Part shown: one piece after another, positions 22,554 to 31,596 of the stretch | Numbering within the stretch: position 1 is the stretch's first letter | Layout of the letters: every line of letters starts with the position of its first letter | Source: Metabacillus rhizolycopersici | GTDB taxonomy: Bacteria; Bacillota; Bacilli; Bacillales; Bacillaceae | Direction: 5' to 3' | Assembly (NCBI RefSeq): GCF_020075705.1 | Contig: NZ_JAIQUM010000055.1 | Span: forward strand, 1 to 36,031 | Length of the DNA stretch: 36,031 nt | Notes under the pieces: generated by a model | Seen by the model: the letters and a program-made list of their open reading frames with translations, nothing else | Databases searched by the model: none | Told to the model about the DNA's origin: nothing | Position numbers and translations under genes: made by a program

Positions 22554-23513
22554 ATGAAAAAATTATTAGTGCCAGTTTTAATGTCTGTTATTGTTCTAAT
22601 GTCCGCATGCAGCAGTGCAAGTGAATCTTCAAATGACAGCACTGGGCAGGAAAACAGCGACGATAAGTTAAAAATTGGTTTAACTGTAGGTACTTTGGCA
22701 AATCCATTTTTTGTTGCAATGGGAAAAGGTGCTGAAGAAGCAGGGAAGGAACTAGGTGCAGAGGTTCTTGTAGAAAGCGCTGAATATGATCTTGCAAAAC
22801 AAACCTCCCAAATTGAAAACTTTATTACCAAAAAGGTAGATGTGATTTTATTAAATGCTGTTGATACGAAGGGAATTGCAGCAGCTGTGCTACAAGCAAA
22901 GGAGGCAGGTATTCCAGTAATCGCAGTTGATACGAATGCTGAGGGCGGTGTTGCTGCAACGGTTACTTCTGATAACTACCAAGCAGGTCAGCTTGCTGGT
23001 GAATATGTGGTTGAACAATTAAATGGAAAAGGAAACATTGTCATTATTGATGGTCCTCCAGTTTCAGCTGTTATAGATCGTATTCAAGGCTTTGAGGATG
23101 TGATCAAAGAGTCTGGAATTAAAGTAGTAGCGAAGCAAAATGGAGAAGGAAACCGTGAAAAAGCATTATCCGTTATGGAAAGTGTTTTGCAAGCAAATCC
23201 AGCGGGATCAATTGACGCTGTATTTGCAATCAATGACCCTGAAGCAATTGGAGTTGAAATTGCTCAAGAGCAAGCTGGACGGAAGGATGAGTTTTTCATA
23301 GTTGGTGTCGATGGTGCTCCTGAAGCAACAGAAGCAATGGCGAAAGAAGGAAGCTCAATTATGGCAACTTCAGCTCAATCTCCTAGCGAAATGGTGAAAA
23401 AAGCAGTTGAAATTGGAATGAAAGTAAAAAATGGCGAAGATGTCGAAGAGCTTATCAAAGTACCTGTTGATCTTGTCACTCAAGATACATTAGATTCATA
23501 CAAGGGTTGGTAA
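22554..23513 (+). CDS. Sugar ABC transporter substrate-binding lipoprotein
   Basis: The 319-residue protein has a lipoprotein signal with the lipobox LMSAC (Cys19) followed by a Ser/Asp-rich linker. The mature part is a type I periplasmic binding domain of the RbsB/FrcB group: KIGLTVGTLANPFFVAMGKG, VDVILLNAVDTKGIAAAVLQ, GIPVIAVDTNAEGG, IVIIDGPPVSAVIDRIQGFE, VFAINDPEAIGVE and FFIVGVDGAPEAT. It binds a monosaccharide outside the membrane. Ribose, fructose and related sugars share this fold; the GH32 enzyme in the same cluster makes fructose the best guess. TAGGGGG at 22541-22547 supports the ATG. It heads the operon, which has a cre site. Confidence 0.92.
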   Translation: MKKLLVPVLMSVIVLMSACSSASESSNDSTGQENSDDKLKIGLTVGTLANPFFVAMGKGAEEAGKELGAEVLVESAEYDLAKQTSQIENFITKKVDVILLNAVDTKGIAAAVLQAKEAGIPVIAVDTNAEGGVAATVTSDNYQAGQLAGEYVVEQLNGKGNIVIIDGPPVSAVIDRIQGFEDVIKESGIKVVAKQNGEGNREKALSVMESVLQANPAGSIDAVFAINDPEAIGVEIAQEQAGRKDEFFIVGVDGAPEATEAMAKEGSSIMATSAQSPSEMVKKAVEIGMKVKNGEDVEELIKVPVDLVTQDTLDSYKGW

Positions 23514-23529
23514 ACCTCTTTAAAAAAAT

Positions 23530-23561
23530 AGGCTGATATGGATCCATTCCTCACTCAGCCT
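23530..23561 (+). terminator. Intercistronic hairpin after the binding-protein gene
   Basis: AGGCTGA (23530-23536) pairs with TCAGCCT (23555-23561), followed by CTTTC. A weak terminator here would raise the binding protein over the ATPase and permease, as is common in such operons. Confidence 0.5.
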
Positions 23562-23583
23562 CTTTCAAATAAAGTGAGACTTG

Positions 23584-23712
23584 ATTCAGTGGGGTTATTT
23601 TCATCTCCCACTGAATGGCAGCGAAACTTATCACGCTTAGTACGCCACGTCCTGTGGCTAGCGCCTGACTTGGACGTCCTGTCCTTCGTCGGATCTATAC
23701 GGGCAGTTAACC
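23584..23712. repeat. Structured GC-rich repeat of three hairpins
   Basis: Three hairpins stand in a row. ATTCAGTGGG pairs with CCCACTGAAT (23584-23616), GCCAC-GTCCT-GTGGC (23644-23658), and GGAC-GTCCT-GTCC (23672-23684). The last two share the loop GTCCT. The element ends GGATCTATACGGGCAGTTA, which recurs with a few inserted bases at 15-38. It has no credible coding frame and interrupts the gap between the binding-protein and ATPase genes. It looks like a dispersed palindromic repeat; a cis-acting RNA is possible. Confidence 0.6.
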
Positions 23713-23801
23713 TTAATCAAACTTCATTACTTCTTTATGAATAGTGAATTGTGTTTCTTATTGCCCGTTAAGAATGGGATAAATAAGGGGGGGATTAGAG
23801 T

Positions 23802-25358
23802 ATGGATATAAAAGAGATGTTATTAAAAAAACAACACACAAGAAAATTGCCGGTACTGAATATGGAAGGGATCAGCAAAACATTCTCAGGTGTAAAGGTA
23901 TTAAACAATGTGAGAATTGAGCTTTATCCAGGTGAAGTACACGCATTAATGGGAGAGAACGGTGCCGGGAAATCCACTTTCATGAAAATTCTTGCAGGGA
24001 TCCACACTCCTGATCATGATGGCGGGACCATCTATTTTAAAGGTCAACCTATAGCATGGAAGGATCCTGTTGATGCAAGGAACAGAGGGATCAGTGTTAT
24101 CCACCAGGAGTTAAACCTCTCTCCTAATCTTACAATCAGTGAAAATATTTTAATGGGTTCACCTTTTCCAAGAAATCGATTAGGAATGGTCAAATGGGAG
24201 GATGTCCATGAACGTGCACAAAAAGTGCTCGATTCTATGGGATCTAATCTAAATCCCCGTCAACTGGTTTCAACCTTGAGTGTCGCCCAACAACAAATGG
24301 TCGAGATTGCACGAGCATTATCCTTTAAGGCAGAGGTTCTGATCATGGATGAACCTACAGCCTCGCTAACAGATAAAGAGATTACAAAGCTGTTTCAAAT
24401 TATTGGTGATTTAAAAAAACAAGGAGTTGCGATCGTTTATATTTCTCATAGGATGGATGAAATCTTTAAGATTTCGAATCGATTCACTGTATTACGTGAT
24501 GGCGAATGGATTGCAAGCGGTCCGATTGAAGAGACAAATCCCGACCACCTTGTAAAGCTAATGGTAGGTCGTGATTTAAAAGATTTATTTAATCGTAAGA
24601 AAGGATCTGAGAAAACAGTATCATATGGGGCTGCCCCTGTTCTAGAGCTGAAAAATGTTTCTGATCATACCATTGTAAAAGAAGTTTCGTTTAAAATTTA
24701 CCCTGGTGAAATTGTTGGTTTAGCAGGACTTGTAGGTGCAGGTCGAACAGAGCTGGTTAGGGCTCTATTTGGTGCATCAGAGCTGAAAAGCGGGGGAATA
24801 ATCGTAGATGGCAAGACTGTTAATATAAAATCACCAATCGATGCGATTGAAAATGGAATTGCCCATGTGCCTGAAAGTCGAAAGGAACAAGGATTATTTT
24901 TATCGATGTCAGTAAAAGAGAATCTTTTAATGGCAGAATTAAAAAAGCATTCCAAGTCAGGAATTGTTCGTTGGAAACAGGTTAATGCAAGTGCCGACCA
25001 GTTTATAAAAGACTTAAATATAAAAATTGCCTCTCCAGAACAGCAGGTCTCAAACCTAAGCGGAGGTAATCAACAAAAAGTAGTCATTGCTAAATGGTTG
25101 TCCATTGCACCAAAGGTTTTACTACTTGATGAACCAACTCGGGGCGTTGATATTGGGGCAAAAACTGAAATACACAAAATTGTCTCAAAGCTTGCGGATG
25201 AAGGCTTAGCTGTATTGGTGATTTCATCAGAGCTGCCGGAAGTACTAGGAATCAGTGATCGAATCCTTGTCATGTGTGAAGGAAGATTAACAGGGGAACT
25301 TTCGAGAGAAGAAGCTACACAGGAAAAAATTATGTACTTAGCTACTAGAGGGGAGTAA
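23802..25358 (+). CDS. Sugar ABC transporter ATPase, two-domain RbsA type
   Basis: The 518-residue protein has two tandem ATP-binding domains, the RbsA/MglA/FrcA layout. Domain 1: GENGAGKST Walker A (residues 51-59), VIHQELNLSPNLTISENI, LSVAQQQMVEIARAL and VLIMDEPTASL. Domain 2: degenerate Walker A GLVGAGRTE, HVPESRKEQGLF, LSGGNQQKVVIAKWL and VLLLDEPTRGVD. In this family the first domain usually hydrolyses ATP. It powers import of the sugar delivered by the lipoprotein. A purine-rich AAGGGGGGG precedes ATG 23802. The permease gene starts six bases after its stop. Confidence 0.94.
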   Translation: MDIKEMLLKKQHTRKLPVLNMEGISKTFSGVKVLNNVRIELYPGEVHALMGENGAGKSTFMKILAGIHTPDHDGGTIYFKGQPIAWKDPVDARNRGISVIHQELNLSPNLTISENILMGSPFPRNRLGMVKWEDVHERAQKVLDSMGSNLNPRQLVSTLSVAQQQMVEIARALSFKAEVLIMDEPTASLTDKEITKLFQIIGDLKKQGVAIVYISHRMDEIFKISNRFTVLRDGEWIASGPIEETNPDHLVKLMVGRDLKDLFNRKKGSEKTVSYGAAPVLELKNVSDHTIVKEVSFKIYPGEIVGLAGLVGAGRTELVRALFGASELKSGGIIVDGKTVNIKSPIDAIENGIAHVPESRKEQGLFLSMSVKENLLMAELKKHSKSGIVRWKQVNASADQFIKDLNIKIASPEQQVSNLSGGNQQKVVIAKWLSIAPKVLLLDEPTRGVDIGAKTEIHKIVSKLADEGLAVLVISSELPEVLGISDRILVMCEGRLTGELSREEATQEKIMYLATRGE

Positions 25359-25364
25359 TGGAAA

Positions 25365-26351
25365 ATGAAAGCAAATATTCAATCCGCTTCACCATCGCAG
25401 AGCTTAGAGGTAGGAAAAACCCTTCATGCTTTATGGAATCGTTTAGGCATGATTATGATTCTACTATTATTAGGTGTTGTCCTTTCGTTCACTGCACCTA
25501 ACTTTTTGGATACGGCCAATATGTTAAATGTATTGAAGCAGGTTTCCATTATTGCGATATTGGCCGCAGGAATGACGATCGTCATATTAACCGGTGGTAT
25601 CGATTTATCAGTTGGTTCAACAGTTGCTCTGTCTGGTGTTATCTCTGTTATGGTTTCTGCTGCAGGAGTTAACCCAATTATTGCAATGTTATCAGGTGCA
25701 GCAGTAGGTTATGCAGTTGGACTTATTAATGGCTTTTTTACGGCAAAAACGAAGTTGCCATCATTTATCGTGACATTAGGAAGCTTTACGTATGTTCGTG
25801 GTCTTGCTTATGTAATAAGTGGCGGCTATCCAATTGTTTTGCAAAATGAAACCTTTAAATTCATTGGCGGCGGGGCTATTTTTGGAGTGCCTACTCCGAT
25901 CTATATCATGCTTTTAGTGTATGTTGTGATGTTTTTTGTCCTGAAGTACACAATGTTTGGCCGACATATTTATGCAATTGGCGGAAACGAAGAAGCTGCG
26001 CGCTTAACTGGGATCAAGGTGGAAAAGTCATTAATAAATGTGTATTCCATTAGCGGTTTATTAGCGGGTTTGGGCGGTGTTGTATTAGCAGGAAGATTGT
26101 ATTCTGGCCAGCCAACTGCAGGACAAATGTATGAATTGGATGCCATTGCTGCGGTTATTTTAGGCGGAACTAGCTTGACTGGAGGAAAGGGCAGAATACA
26201 AGGAACGATCATCGGGGTTTTAATCATGGGTGTGATTAGCAATGGTTTGACTCTTATGGATGTGAATTATTATTGGCAGTTAGTTGTAAAAGGCGGTGTG
26301 ATTGTCGCAGCCGTTTTATTGGATCGTTTAAGAGGAAGCAGTGCAGCATAA
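25365..26351 (+). CDS. Sugar ABC transporter permease, RbsC type
   Basis: The 328-residue protein is a BPD_transp_2 permease of the RbsC/FrcC group with 8-10 predicted membrane segments. Hallmarks are ILAAGMTIVILTGGIDLSVG, SGVISVMVSAAGVNPIIAML and ALGG-type loop words such as AIGGNEEAARLTGIKVEKSL, and DAIAAVILGGTSLTGGKGRI near the C-terminus, the EAA-like ATPase contact. The N-terminus has a short polar lead before the first helix. It is tightly coupled to the ATPase gene, and the fructanase gene follows after 41 bases, so extracellular hydrolysis and uptake are cotranscribed. Confidence 0.94.
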   Translation: MKANIQSASPSQSLEVGKTLHALWNRLGMIMILLLLGVVLSFTAPNFLDTANMLNVLKQVSIIAILAAGMTIVILTGGIDLSVGSTVALSGVISVMVSAAGVNPIIAMLSGAAVGYAVGLINGFFTAKTKLPSFIVTLGSFTYVRGLAYVISGGYPIVLQNETFKFIGGGAIFGVPTPIYIMLLVYVVMFFVLKYTMFGRHIYAIGGNEEAARLTGIKVEKSLINVYSISGLLAGLGGVVLAGRLYSGQPTAGQMYELDAIAAVILGGTSLTGGKGRIQGTIIGVLIMGVISNGLTLMDVNYYWQLVVKGGVIVAAVLLDRLRGSSAA

Positions 26352-26392
26352 ATTTCACCTTGTGATTAATATGTAAAGGGGTTTTTCTGAAA

Positions 26393-29300
26393 ATGTCCAT
26401 TATTAAAAGGGAGATTTCTGTATTTCTAATCTGCTTCATTGTCCTTTGCTTTCCATTAACCTCTGTTTTTGCAGGAGATTCTGAGTATTACAATGAAACT
26501 TATCGTAATCAATTTCATTTTTCCCCTGAAGCAAACTGGATGAATGACCCAAATGGCATGGTTTATTATGAAGGTGAATATCATTTATTTTATCAGCATC
26601 ATCCATATGGAACGACATGGGGACCGATGCATTGGGGGCATGCTGTAAGTAAAGACCTTGTTCATTGGGAGCATTTGCCGATTGCCTTATCACCTGATGA
26701 AAACGGTGACACTTTCTCAGGAAGTGCTGTAATCGATTGGAACAATACAGCAGGATTTGGAAAGGAAGCGATGGTTGCCATTTTTACTCATTCGGGGGAA
26801 AAAGGCCAAGTCCAAAGTCTTGCATATAGTCTTGATAAAGGAAGAACGTGGGAAAAATATGAAGGTAATCCTGTTATGCCTAATCCGCCAATACCGGATT
26901 GGCGTGATCCGAAGGTTTTTTGGCATAAAGATTCAAACCAGTGGGTGATGTCATTAGCAGCAAAGAATAAAGTCATGTTTTATACGTCACCCAATTTAAA
27001 AGACTGGGAGTTTGCTAGTGAATTTGGTCCAGATGGCGGGATCCAAGCAAATAGTCTTGATCGTACCTCTTATGCAATGTCTGAACAATCAGGCGGATCG
27101 TTTAGCTATGAGGGCAATATCACCCTTAACGAAAAGAATGGGCGAGAAGGAGCGGGCGGCCTAGTTTTTCATGCTGACAAGAGTGCAAAGAATGGATATG
27201 TGGCCAACCTAGATGCAAAAAATGATGTTGTCACATTAAGTAAAAATGAAGAGGGCGTAACGAAAGAAATTGCTCGGAAACCTTTCACTCTAGAAACCTC
27301 AAAGACTTATCAAGTAAAGATAGATATGGATTTAGATCAAATAAAAGTTGCCGTTAATGATCAACCTGTTATTGAAGCAAATGATCTGACATTTGAAAAC
27401 GGTTACTACGGCTTGTCAGCTTGGAATTCTACCGCTGCTTTTCGAAATGTAGAATTTGAAAATAAATCAAATTTTGTGACGAACATGTCTAAATGGAAGG
27501 TAGTAAATGGCTCATGGGAAGATACGTTGGATGGGAAAAGCGGGAGCTCCACGGATGACGCTTTTATCATGAGCGGCAACACGTCTCAGAACTTAATTTA
27601 TGAAGCAGATCTCACGATTTCTGGAGATAAAGGAGGAAATGGTGCTGGAGCACTCGTTTTCCGAGCAGATGCTGATGCAAAGAATGGTTATTTTGCAAAT
27701 ATTGATGTGCTGAATGATACGATGAAACTAATGAAAATTGAAAATGGAAAGGTTTCAGTCATAACGGAAAAAGCAGTAAATCTTGATACAGATCAGACCT
27801 ACCATTTACAAGTTAAAACGTACGGCGAAAACATAAAAGTATATCTAGATCAAAAGCTCATTCATGACATAAATGACGCAGCATTTTCATCTGGTTATGT
27901 AGGCTTGAACACTTGGAATTCCTCAACGATTTTTCAAGATGTTCAATTGAATAAGAATATCGTAACAAACGAGAAGGAACTCATGAATCATGATTTCGAA
28001 ACAGGGGATTTAACTGGTTGGAAAGCAGCAGGAGGTAATGCATTTACTAATGACCATGTGACAACTGCAGCATCCTATTGGGGAGGGCAATTTGGTCATG
28101 AAGGGAATTATCATCTATGGGGATTTTCGGATCTTCATAATGGAGACGATGCTACAGGTGAGCTGCATTCCTCTTACTTTAAGTTAGGTGGAACAGGTGA
28201 AATTAATTTCTTACTAGGCGGTGGCAACGACATTAATAACCGCTATGTTTCATTAGTGAGAGCCTCTGATAACAAAGAATTAATTCGTCAGGCGAATACA
28301 AAATTTAATGAAGAAAAGTATAACAAATACGTATGGGATGCGTCTGAATATATCGGTGAAGTGCTCTATATAAAAGTGGTTGACCAAGCTTTAGGGGGCT
28401 GGGGTCATATAAATGTTGATGATGTTCATGTTTATAATGAAGGTTCTATGCCAGCAGAAGTTGACAATATTGCTAAAGAACCTGTGGAAGGTGAAGTTAA
28501 GCAAAGCGGAACTCTTACAGAATGGACTGCTGTTTCAGGAGAATGGATACCTTCTACAAACGGTAGCAACGGTGGGATTTGGGAATGTCCTGCTTTAGTT
28601 GAATTGCCAATTGATGGCGATCCAACAAAAACAAAATGGGTGCTGCAAGTAAGTATAAATGATGGAGCACCAGCTGGTGGGTCTGGTATGCAGTATTTTG
28701 TCGGCAGTTTTGACGGAAAAACGTTCAAAAATGAGAATCCGACTGATCAGGTATTATGGACAGATTATGGAGCTGATTACTACGCAGCAGTTGAATGGAG
28801 TGGAATTGAGGGGGAGAATAGTGAAAAATATTGGTTAGGATGGATGAGTAACTGGCAATACGCCAACAATACACCAACTTCAACTTGGAGAAGTTCAATG
28901 AGCCTGCCTCGTAAGATGGAGCTTACTCAAACAGAAGAAGGAATGCGTTTAAAACAAACGCCGGTTTCGATCGATTCGATTCGTGACAATAGTCAAAAAG
29001 TATCTTTTGAAAATAAAGTGATTTCAAATGAAAGTGATCTACTAGATGATTTTTCAGGAGATATCTTTGAAATGATTGCTGAATTTGATGTCTCTAGCTC
29101 AACTGCGTCTGAATTTGGTTTTGAAGTTCGCAAGGGTTCTACTGATGAGTTTACAAAAATAGGTTATGACGTTGCGAACCAGCAATTATTTGTTGACCGT
29201 ACGAACTCTGATAGCTTTGATTACGGCACCAATGTCGTAAACATGCACAAAGGTCCTCTACCTGTGTCAGATGGAACGGTTAAGATGCATATTTTTGTCG

Positions 29301-30016
29301 ATCGTTCTGCTGTAGAAGTATTTGGAAACAATGGAGAAACGGTTATTACCGATCAAATCTTCCCAAGTCCAACAAGCAACGGAGTAAAGATTTATAGTAA
29401 GGACGGCAATGTTGCATTGAAATCTTTGAATATCTATCCAGTAGAAAGTATCTGGAAAAAAAGCGGCTTTCAATCAACCTTAAATGGCTGGAAAACTATA
29501 AATGGCAACTGGGCAGATACAATTGCTGGAAAACAGGGTCAAAGCAGTGGGGATGCCTTCATTATATCAAATGAAGCAGGAAGCAATTTTAAATACCAAG
29601 CAGACATAAAAATTCTTGATACGGACTCACATCCGAAAGATCCTAATAAGGATACAGTTGGAAACTTAGTTGGCGCTGGATCATTGGTTTTTCGCTCAGA
29701 TTCAGAAGGGAAAAACGCGTATGCTTTTAATGTTGATGTGAAAAATAATGTCGTCAAACTAATCAAATTTTTAAATGGTGTTGGCCATGACCTTGCATCC
29801 TATAACAATGATGGAAATCTTAAACTGCAAACAAATGAAATCTATCATCTTAAAGTAGTGACAGCAGACGATAACATTAAGGCTTATTTAGATGACAAGC
29901 TTGTCATTGATATAAACGATCAAGCCTATAAGGAAGGCTACTTTGGACTAAATGTCTGGGATTCAACTGTTGTGTTTAATCATGTGAAAAACAAGGTTAA
30001 CAAAATCAAGAAATAA
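26393..30016 (+). CDS. Secreted GH32 fructanase (levanase-like) with split catalytic domain
   Basis: The 1207-residue protein has a signal peptide (1-27, cut after SVFA). The GH32 five-bladed propeller starts with WMNDPNG (nucleophile Asp52), then FSGSAVID and WRDPK (Asp172). The acid/base motif WECP (Glu731) comes about 560 residues later, where 50 or so is usual. The insertion holds two CBM66-like beta-sandwich units (about 219-356 and 360-518, each with GAGGLVF/GAGALVF, NGYxANxD and GYYGLSAWN-like words) and a third jelly-roll-like unit (about 528-684). The GH32 C-terminal sandwich spans about 845-1016 and a third CBM66-like unit 1020-1197. CBM66 binds the fructose ends of levan in B. subtilis SacC. 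Export and operon context predict an exo-acting levan or inulin hydrolase feeding fructose to the ABC transporter. No wall anchor is seen. Confidence 0.93.
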   Translation: MSIIKREISVFLICFIVLCFPLTSVFAGDSEYYNETYRNQFHFSPEANWMNDPNGMVYYEGEYHLFYQHHPYGTTWGPMHWGHAVSKDLVHWEHLPIALSPDENGDTFSGSAVIDWNNTAGFGKEAMVAIFTHSGEKGQVQSLAYSLDKGRTWEKYEGNPVMPNPPIPDWRDPKVFWHKDSNQWVMSLAAKNKVMFYTSPNLKDWEFASEFGPDGGIQANSLDRTSYAMSEQSGGSFSYEGNITLNEKNGREGAGGLVFHADKSAKNGYVANLDAKNDVVTLSKNEEGVTKEIARKPFTLETSKTYQVKIDMDLDQIKVAVNDQPVIEANDLTFENGYYGLSAWNSTAAFRNVEFENKSNFVTNMSKWKVVNGSWEDTLDGKSGSSTDDAFIMSGNTSQNLIYEADLTISGDKGGNGAGALVFRADADAKNGYFANIDVLNDTMKLMKIENGKVSVITEKAVNLDTDQTYHLQVKTYGENIKVYLDQKLIHDINDAAFSSGYVGLNTWNSSTIFQDVQLNKNIVTNEKELMNHDFETGDLTGWKAAGGNAFTNDHVTTAASYWGGQFGHEGNYHLWGFSDLHNGDDATGELHSSYFKLGGTGEINFLLGGGNDINNRYVSLVRASDNKELIRQANTKFNEEKYNKYVWDASEYIGEVLYIKVVDQALGGWGHINVDDVHVYNEGSMPAEVDNIAKEPVEGEVKQSGTLTEWTAVSGEWIPSTNGSNGGIWECPALVELPIDGDPTKTKWVLQVSINDGAPAGGSGMQYFVGSFDGKTFKNENPTDQVLWTDYGADYYAAVEWSGIEGENSEKYWLGWMSNWQYANNTPTSTWRSSMSLPRKMELTQTEEGMRLKQTPVSIDSIRDNSQKVSFENKVISNESDLLDDFSGDIFEMIAEFDVSSSTASEFGFEVRKGSTDEFTKIGYDVANQQLFVDRTNSDSFDYGTNVVNMHKGPLPVSDGTVKMHIFVDRSAVEVFGNNGETVITDQIFPSPTSNGVKIYSKDGNVALKSLNIYPVESIWKKSGFQSTLNGWKTINGNWADTIAGKQGQSSGDAFIISNEAGSNFKYQADIKILDTDSHPKDPNKDTVGNLVGAGSLVFRSDSEGKNAYAFNVDVKNNVVKLIKFLNGVGHDLASYNNDGNLKLQTNEIYHLKVVTADDNIKAYLDDKLVIDINDQAYKEGYFGLNVWDSTVVFNHVKNKVNKIKK

Positions 30017-30447
30017 ATTATGTTCCCTAATCTTCAAAATTTTTGGTTGGTACAAAGATTGGATTTAATTAAAAAAGACATATAGATTCTTAACTGACTT
30101 TCTTTTTAAGCAGCGATAATTTGCTAAAATATTGAAGAAAGATGCACCAATCATACTGAAACCACTAGTTGAATTGGCAGTATAAAAAGAAAAAAGGATC
30201 TTCGCTTGGAATATCCGAATACCCTTTCTTCATGTCCACAAGTTGCTTTATATAAAATAGGCAGACAAAGTAATAATGTTATTCTTATTCCGTAATCTGG
30301 CGCTTATCCGTAATAAGGTAAGCTTCTTTTTTTGCGGAAAAAAGATTGAGTTGAACACTTGGTTTTGAAATAATTGGTATTGAGCAATCGGGCAGGATTA
30401 TTGAATAAGTCTATAAATAAGGTGGCTTAACAGAGAGGAGGTGCTTG
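30017..30447. other. Intergenic with repeat words
   Basis: No gene. It holds the word AAAAGGATCTTCG (30192-30204), which recurs at 35157 and 35892, and a hairpin of GCTTATCC with GGTAAGC (about 30301-30326) followed by TTCTTTTTTT, a likely terminator for the GH32 operon or for readthrough. Confidence 0.45.
30301..30335 (+). terminator. Terminator-like hairpin
   Basis: GCTTA-t-CC pairs with GG-TAAGC, followed by TTCTTTTTTT. The stem is short with one bulge. Confidence 0.45.
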
Positions 30448-30975
30448 ATGAAAAGTAGGAAACTATTGTTTGTTACTTTTGGAATATTGGTTGTTGCAAT
30501 TTTAACTTTTTATTTTAATGGTATCAAACAGTTATATAGGAATGATGAAGCGTCTATAGTTAAAGTAATTAATTCTATTGAGGGATATGAACATAAATCA
30601 ATTGAAATCTTGAAGATAAAAGATTTTGATGATCTAAGAATTGTAGCGTTTTTAGCTAATAATAGACCAGGCTATATAGAGTTTACTGAAAATAAGAAAG
30701 GTAACTATGCATGGAGACATTTAGAAGTTAGAGAGAATGAGACATTTAGTTCTTTCCATTCTTTTCCTCATAAAATAATGTTTGTAACCAATAATGAAAA
30801 TGATATAGCTAAAATGCAAGTAGATATAAATGAGCAAAAATTTGAACGGGAATTTATCCCGAATAAAGCAACTGTAACTTGGGCTGATTTACCACAAACC
30901 GATAAAAACGAATATACATTTAGGAACTATAAGTATTATGATAAAGATGGAATTATTATTAAGGAATCTGAATAA
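30448..30975 (+). CDS. Small membrane-anchored protein of unknown function
   Basis: The 175-residue protein has one N-terminal membrane segment (LLFVTFGILVVAILTFYF, residues 6-23) and a soluble part outside or a cleaved domain rich in Lys, Asn and Glu. Visible words include VIAFL-like strands (LRIVAFLANNRPGYIEF) and YKYYDKDGIIIKESE at the end. No conserved family is recognised; such one-helix lipoprotein-like proteins are common in bacilli. GAGGAGGTG at 30435-30443 supports ATG 30448 over the in-frame TTG just before. It stands alone between the GH32 operon and the ardC region. Confidence 0.75.
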   Translation: MKSRKLLFVTFGILVVAILTFYFNGIKQLYRNDEASIVKVINSIEGYEHKSIEILKIKDFDDLRIVAFLANNRPGYIEFTENKKGNYAWRHLEVRENETFSSFHSFPHKIMFVTNNENDIAKMQVDINEQKFEREFIPNKATVTWADLPQTDKNEYTFRNYKYYDKDGIIIKESE

Positions 30976-31051
30976 CCAGATCATAAACAAACGGAGGCTT
31001 TAATGGAAGTTCCCTTTTTAAATTTTAGATGACCATTTTCTATTAATGATC

Positions 31052-31077
31052 TTCAGCAATCGGGTTCGATTGCTGAA
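31052..31077. terminator. Perfect hairpin, weak terminator
   Basis: TTCAGCAATCG (31052-31062) pairs perfectly with CGATTGCTGAA (31067-31077) around GGTT. No T run follows on either strand, so it may be a terminator of low efficiency or an mRNA end-stabiliser. A similar word, GAGCAATCGGG, stands at 30382. Confidence 0.45.
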
Positions 31078-31149
31078 CAATAATAAAAAAGAGTAATACA
31101 TATTATACATGACTAATATGAATTACCCTTTATTTTTTATGACTTTTAA

Positions 31150-31596
31150 GATTTAGGTCTTGATAACGCTAGCCTACATTCCGTAGGTTCCTGTTCCATT
31201 TACGGCAAGCCGCCGTACCGAACGAGCCGAAGATCGTCAAAAGATAAATGAATAAGGACTAAAAGGATAGCAGCCTCCGGCTGCTTTTTATCTTGGTTTT
31301 TCCACCCTTTTGCGCTGCGAATCGTACAAGATCGCAATCCGAGCTAACCTTTCAGCAGGCTGAGCCTCCTAGGCTAACGCCCTCAACCTGCTGGAAGCTA
31401 AGTCGGATAGAAAGCCAATCAAGGGGCAAAAAAGTTTTTTGATTAAATACGCTACGCAACATCAAATAACTTTTTGTGCTATTCCCTTGACCGTCTGTCT
31501 ATACTCCTTGTTCGTTCTCCACGTCAAAAGGGCGAAAAATAATCCCTTTTGAGGAAATGAATCGCTCACAGCGCAAGAACAAGGGAGGAAAAACAA
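31150..31596 (+). other. Highly structured leader region before ardC
   Basis: No gene, but dense inverted repeats: a terminator at 31270-31289; a long two-part stem where ATCCGAGCTA and CTTTCAGCAGG (31337-31360) face CCTGCTGGAAG and GTCGGAT (31387-31408) with AGCCT-cct-AGGCT inside; a 31420-31489 stem (CAAGGGG...TTTTGAT with ATCAAA...CCCTTG); TCAAAAGGG with CCCTTTTGA (31524-31552); and CTCCTTGTTC (31504-31513) against GAACAAGGGAG (31579-31589), which covers the ardC ribosome binding site. This may be a regulatory RNA leader or a single-strand or transfer origin of a mobile element. Confidence 0.5.
31270..31289 (+). terminator. Rho-independent terminator
   Basis: GCAGCC (31270-31275) pairs with GGCTGC (31279-31284) around TCC, followed by TTTTTA. 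It stands about 310 bases before ardC and may act as an attenuator if the promoter lies upstream. Confidence 0.7.
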
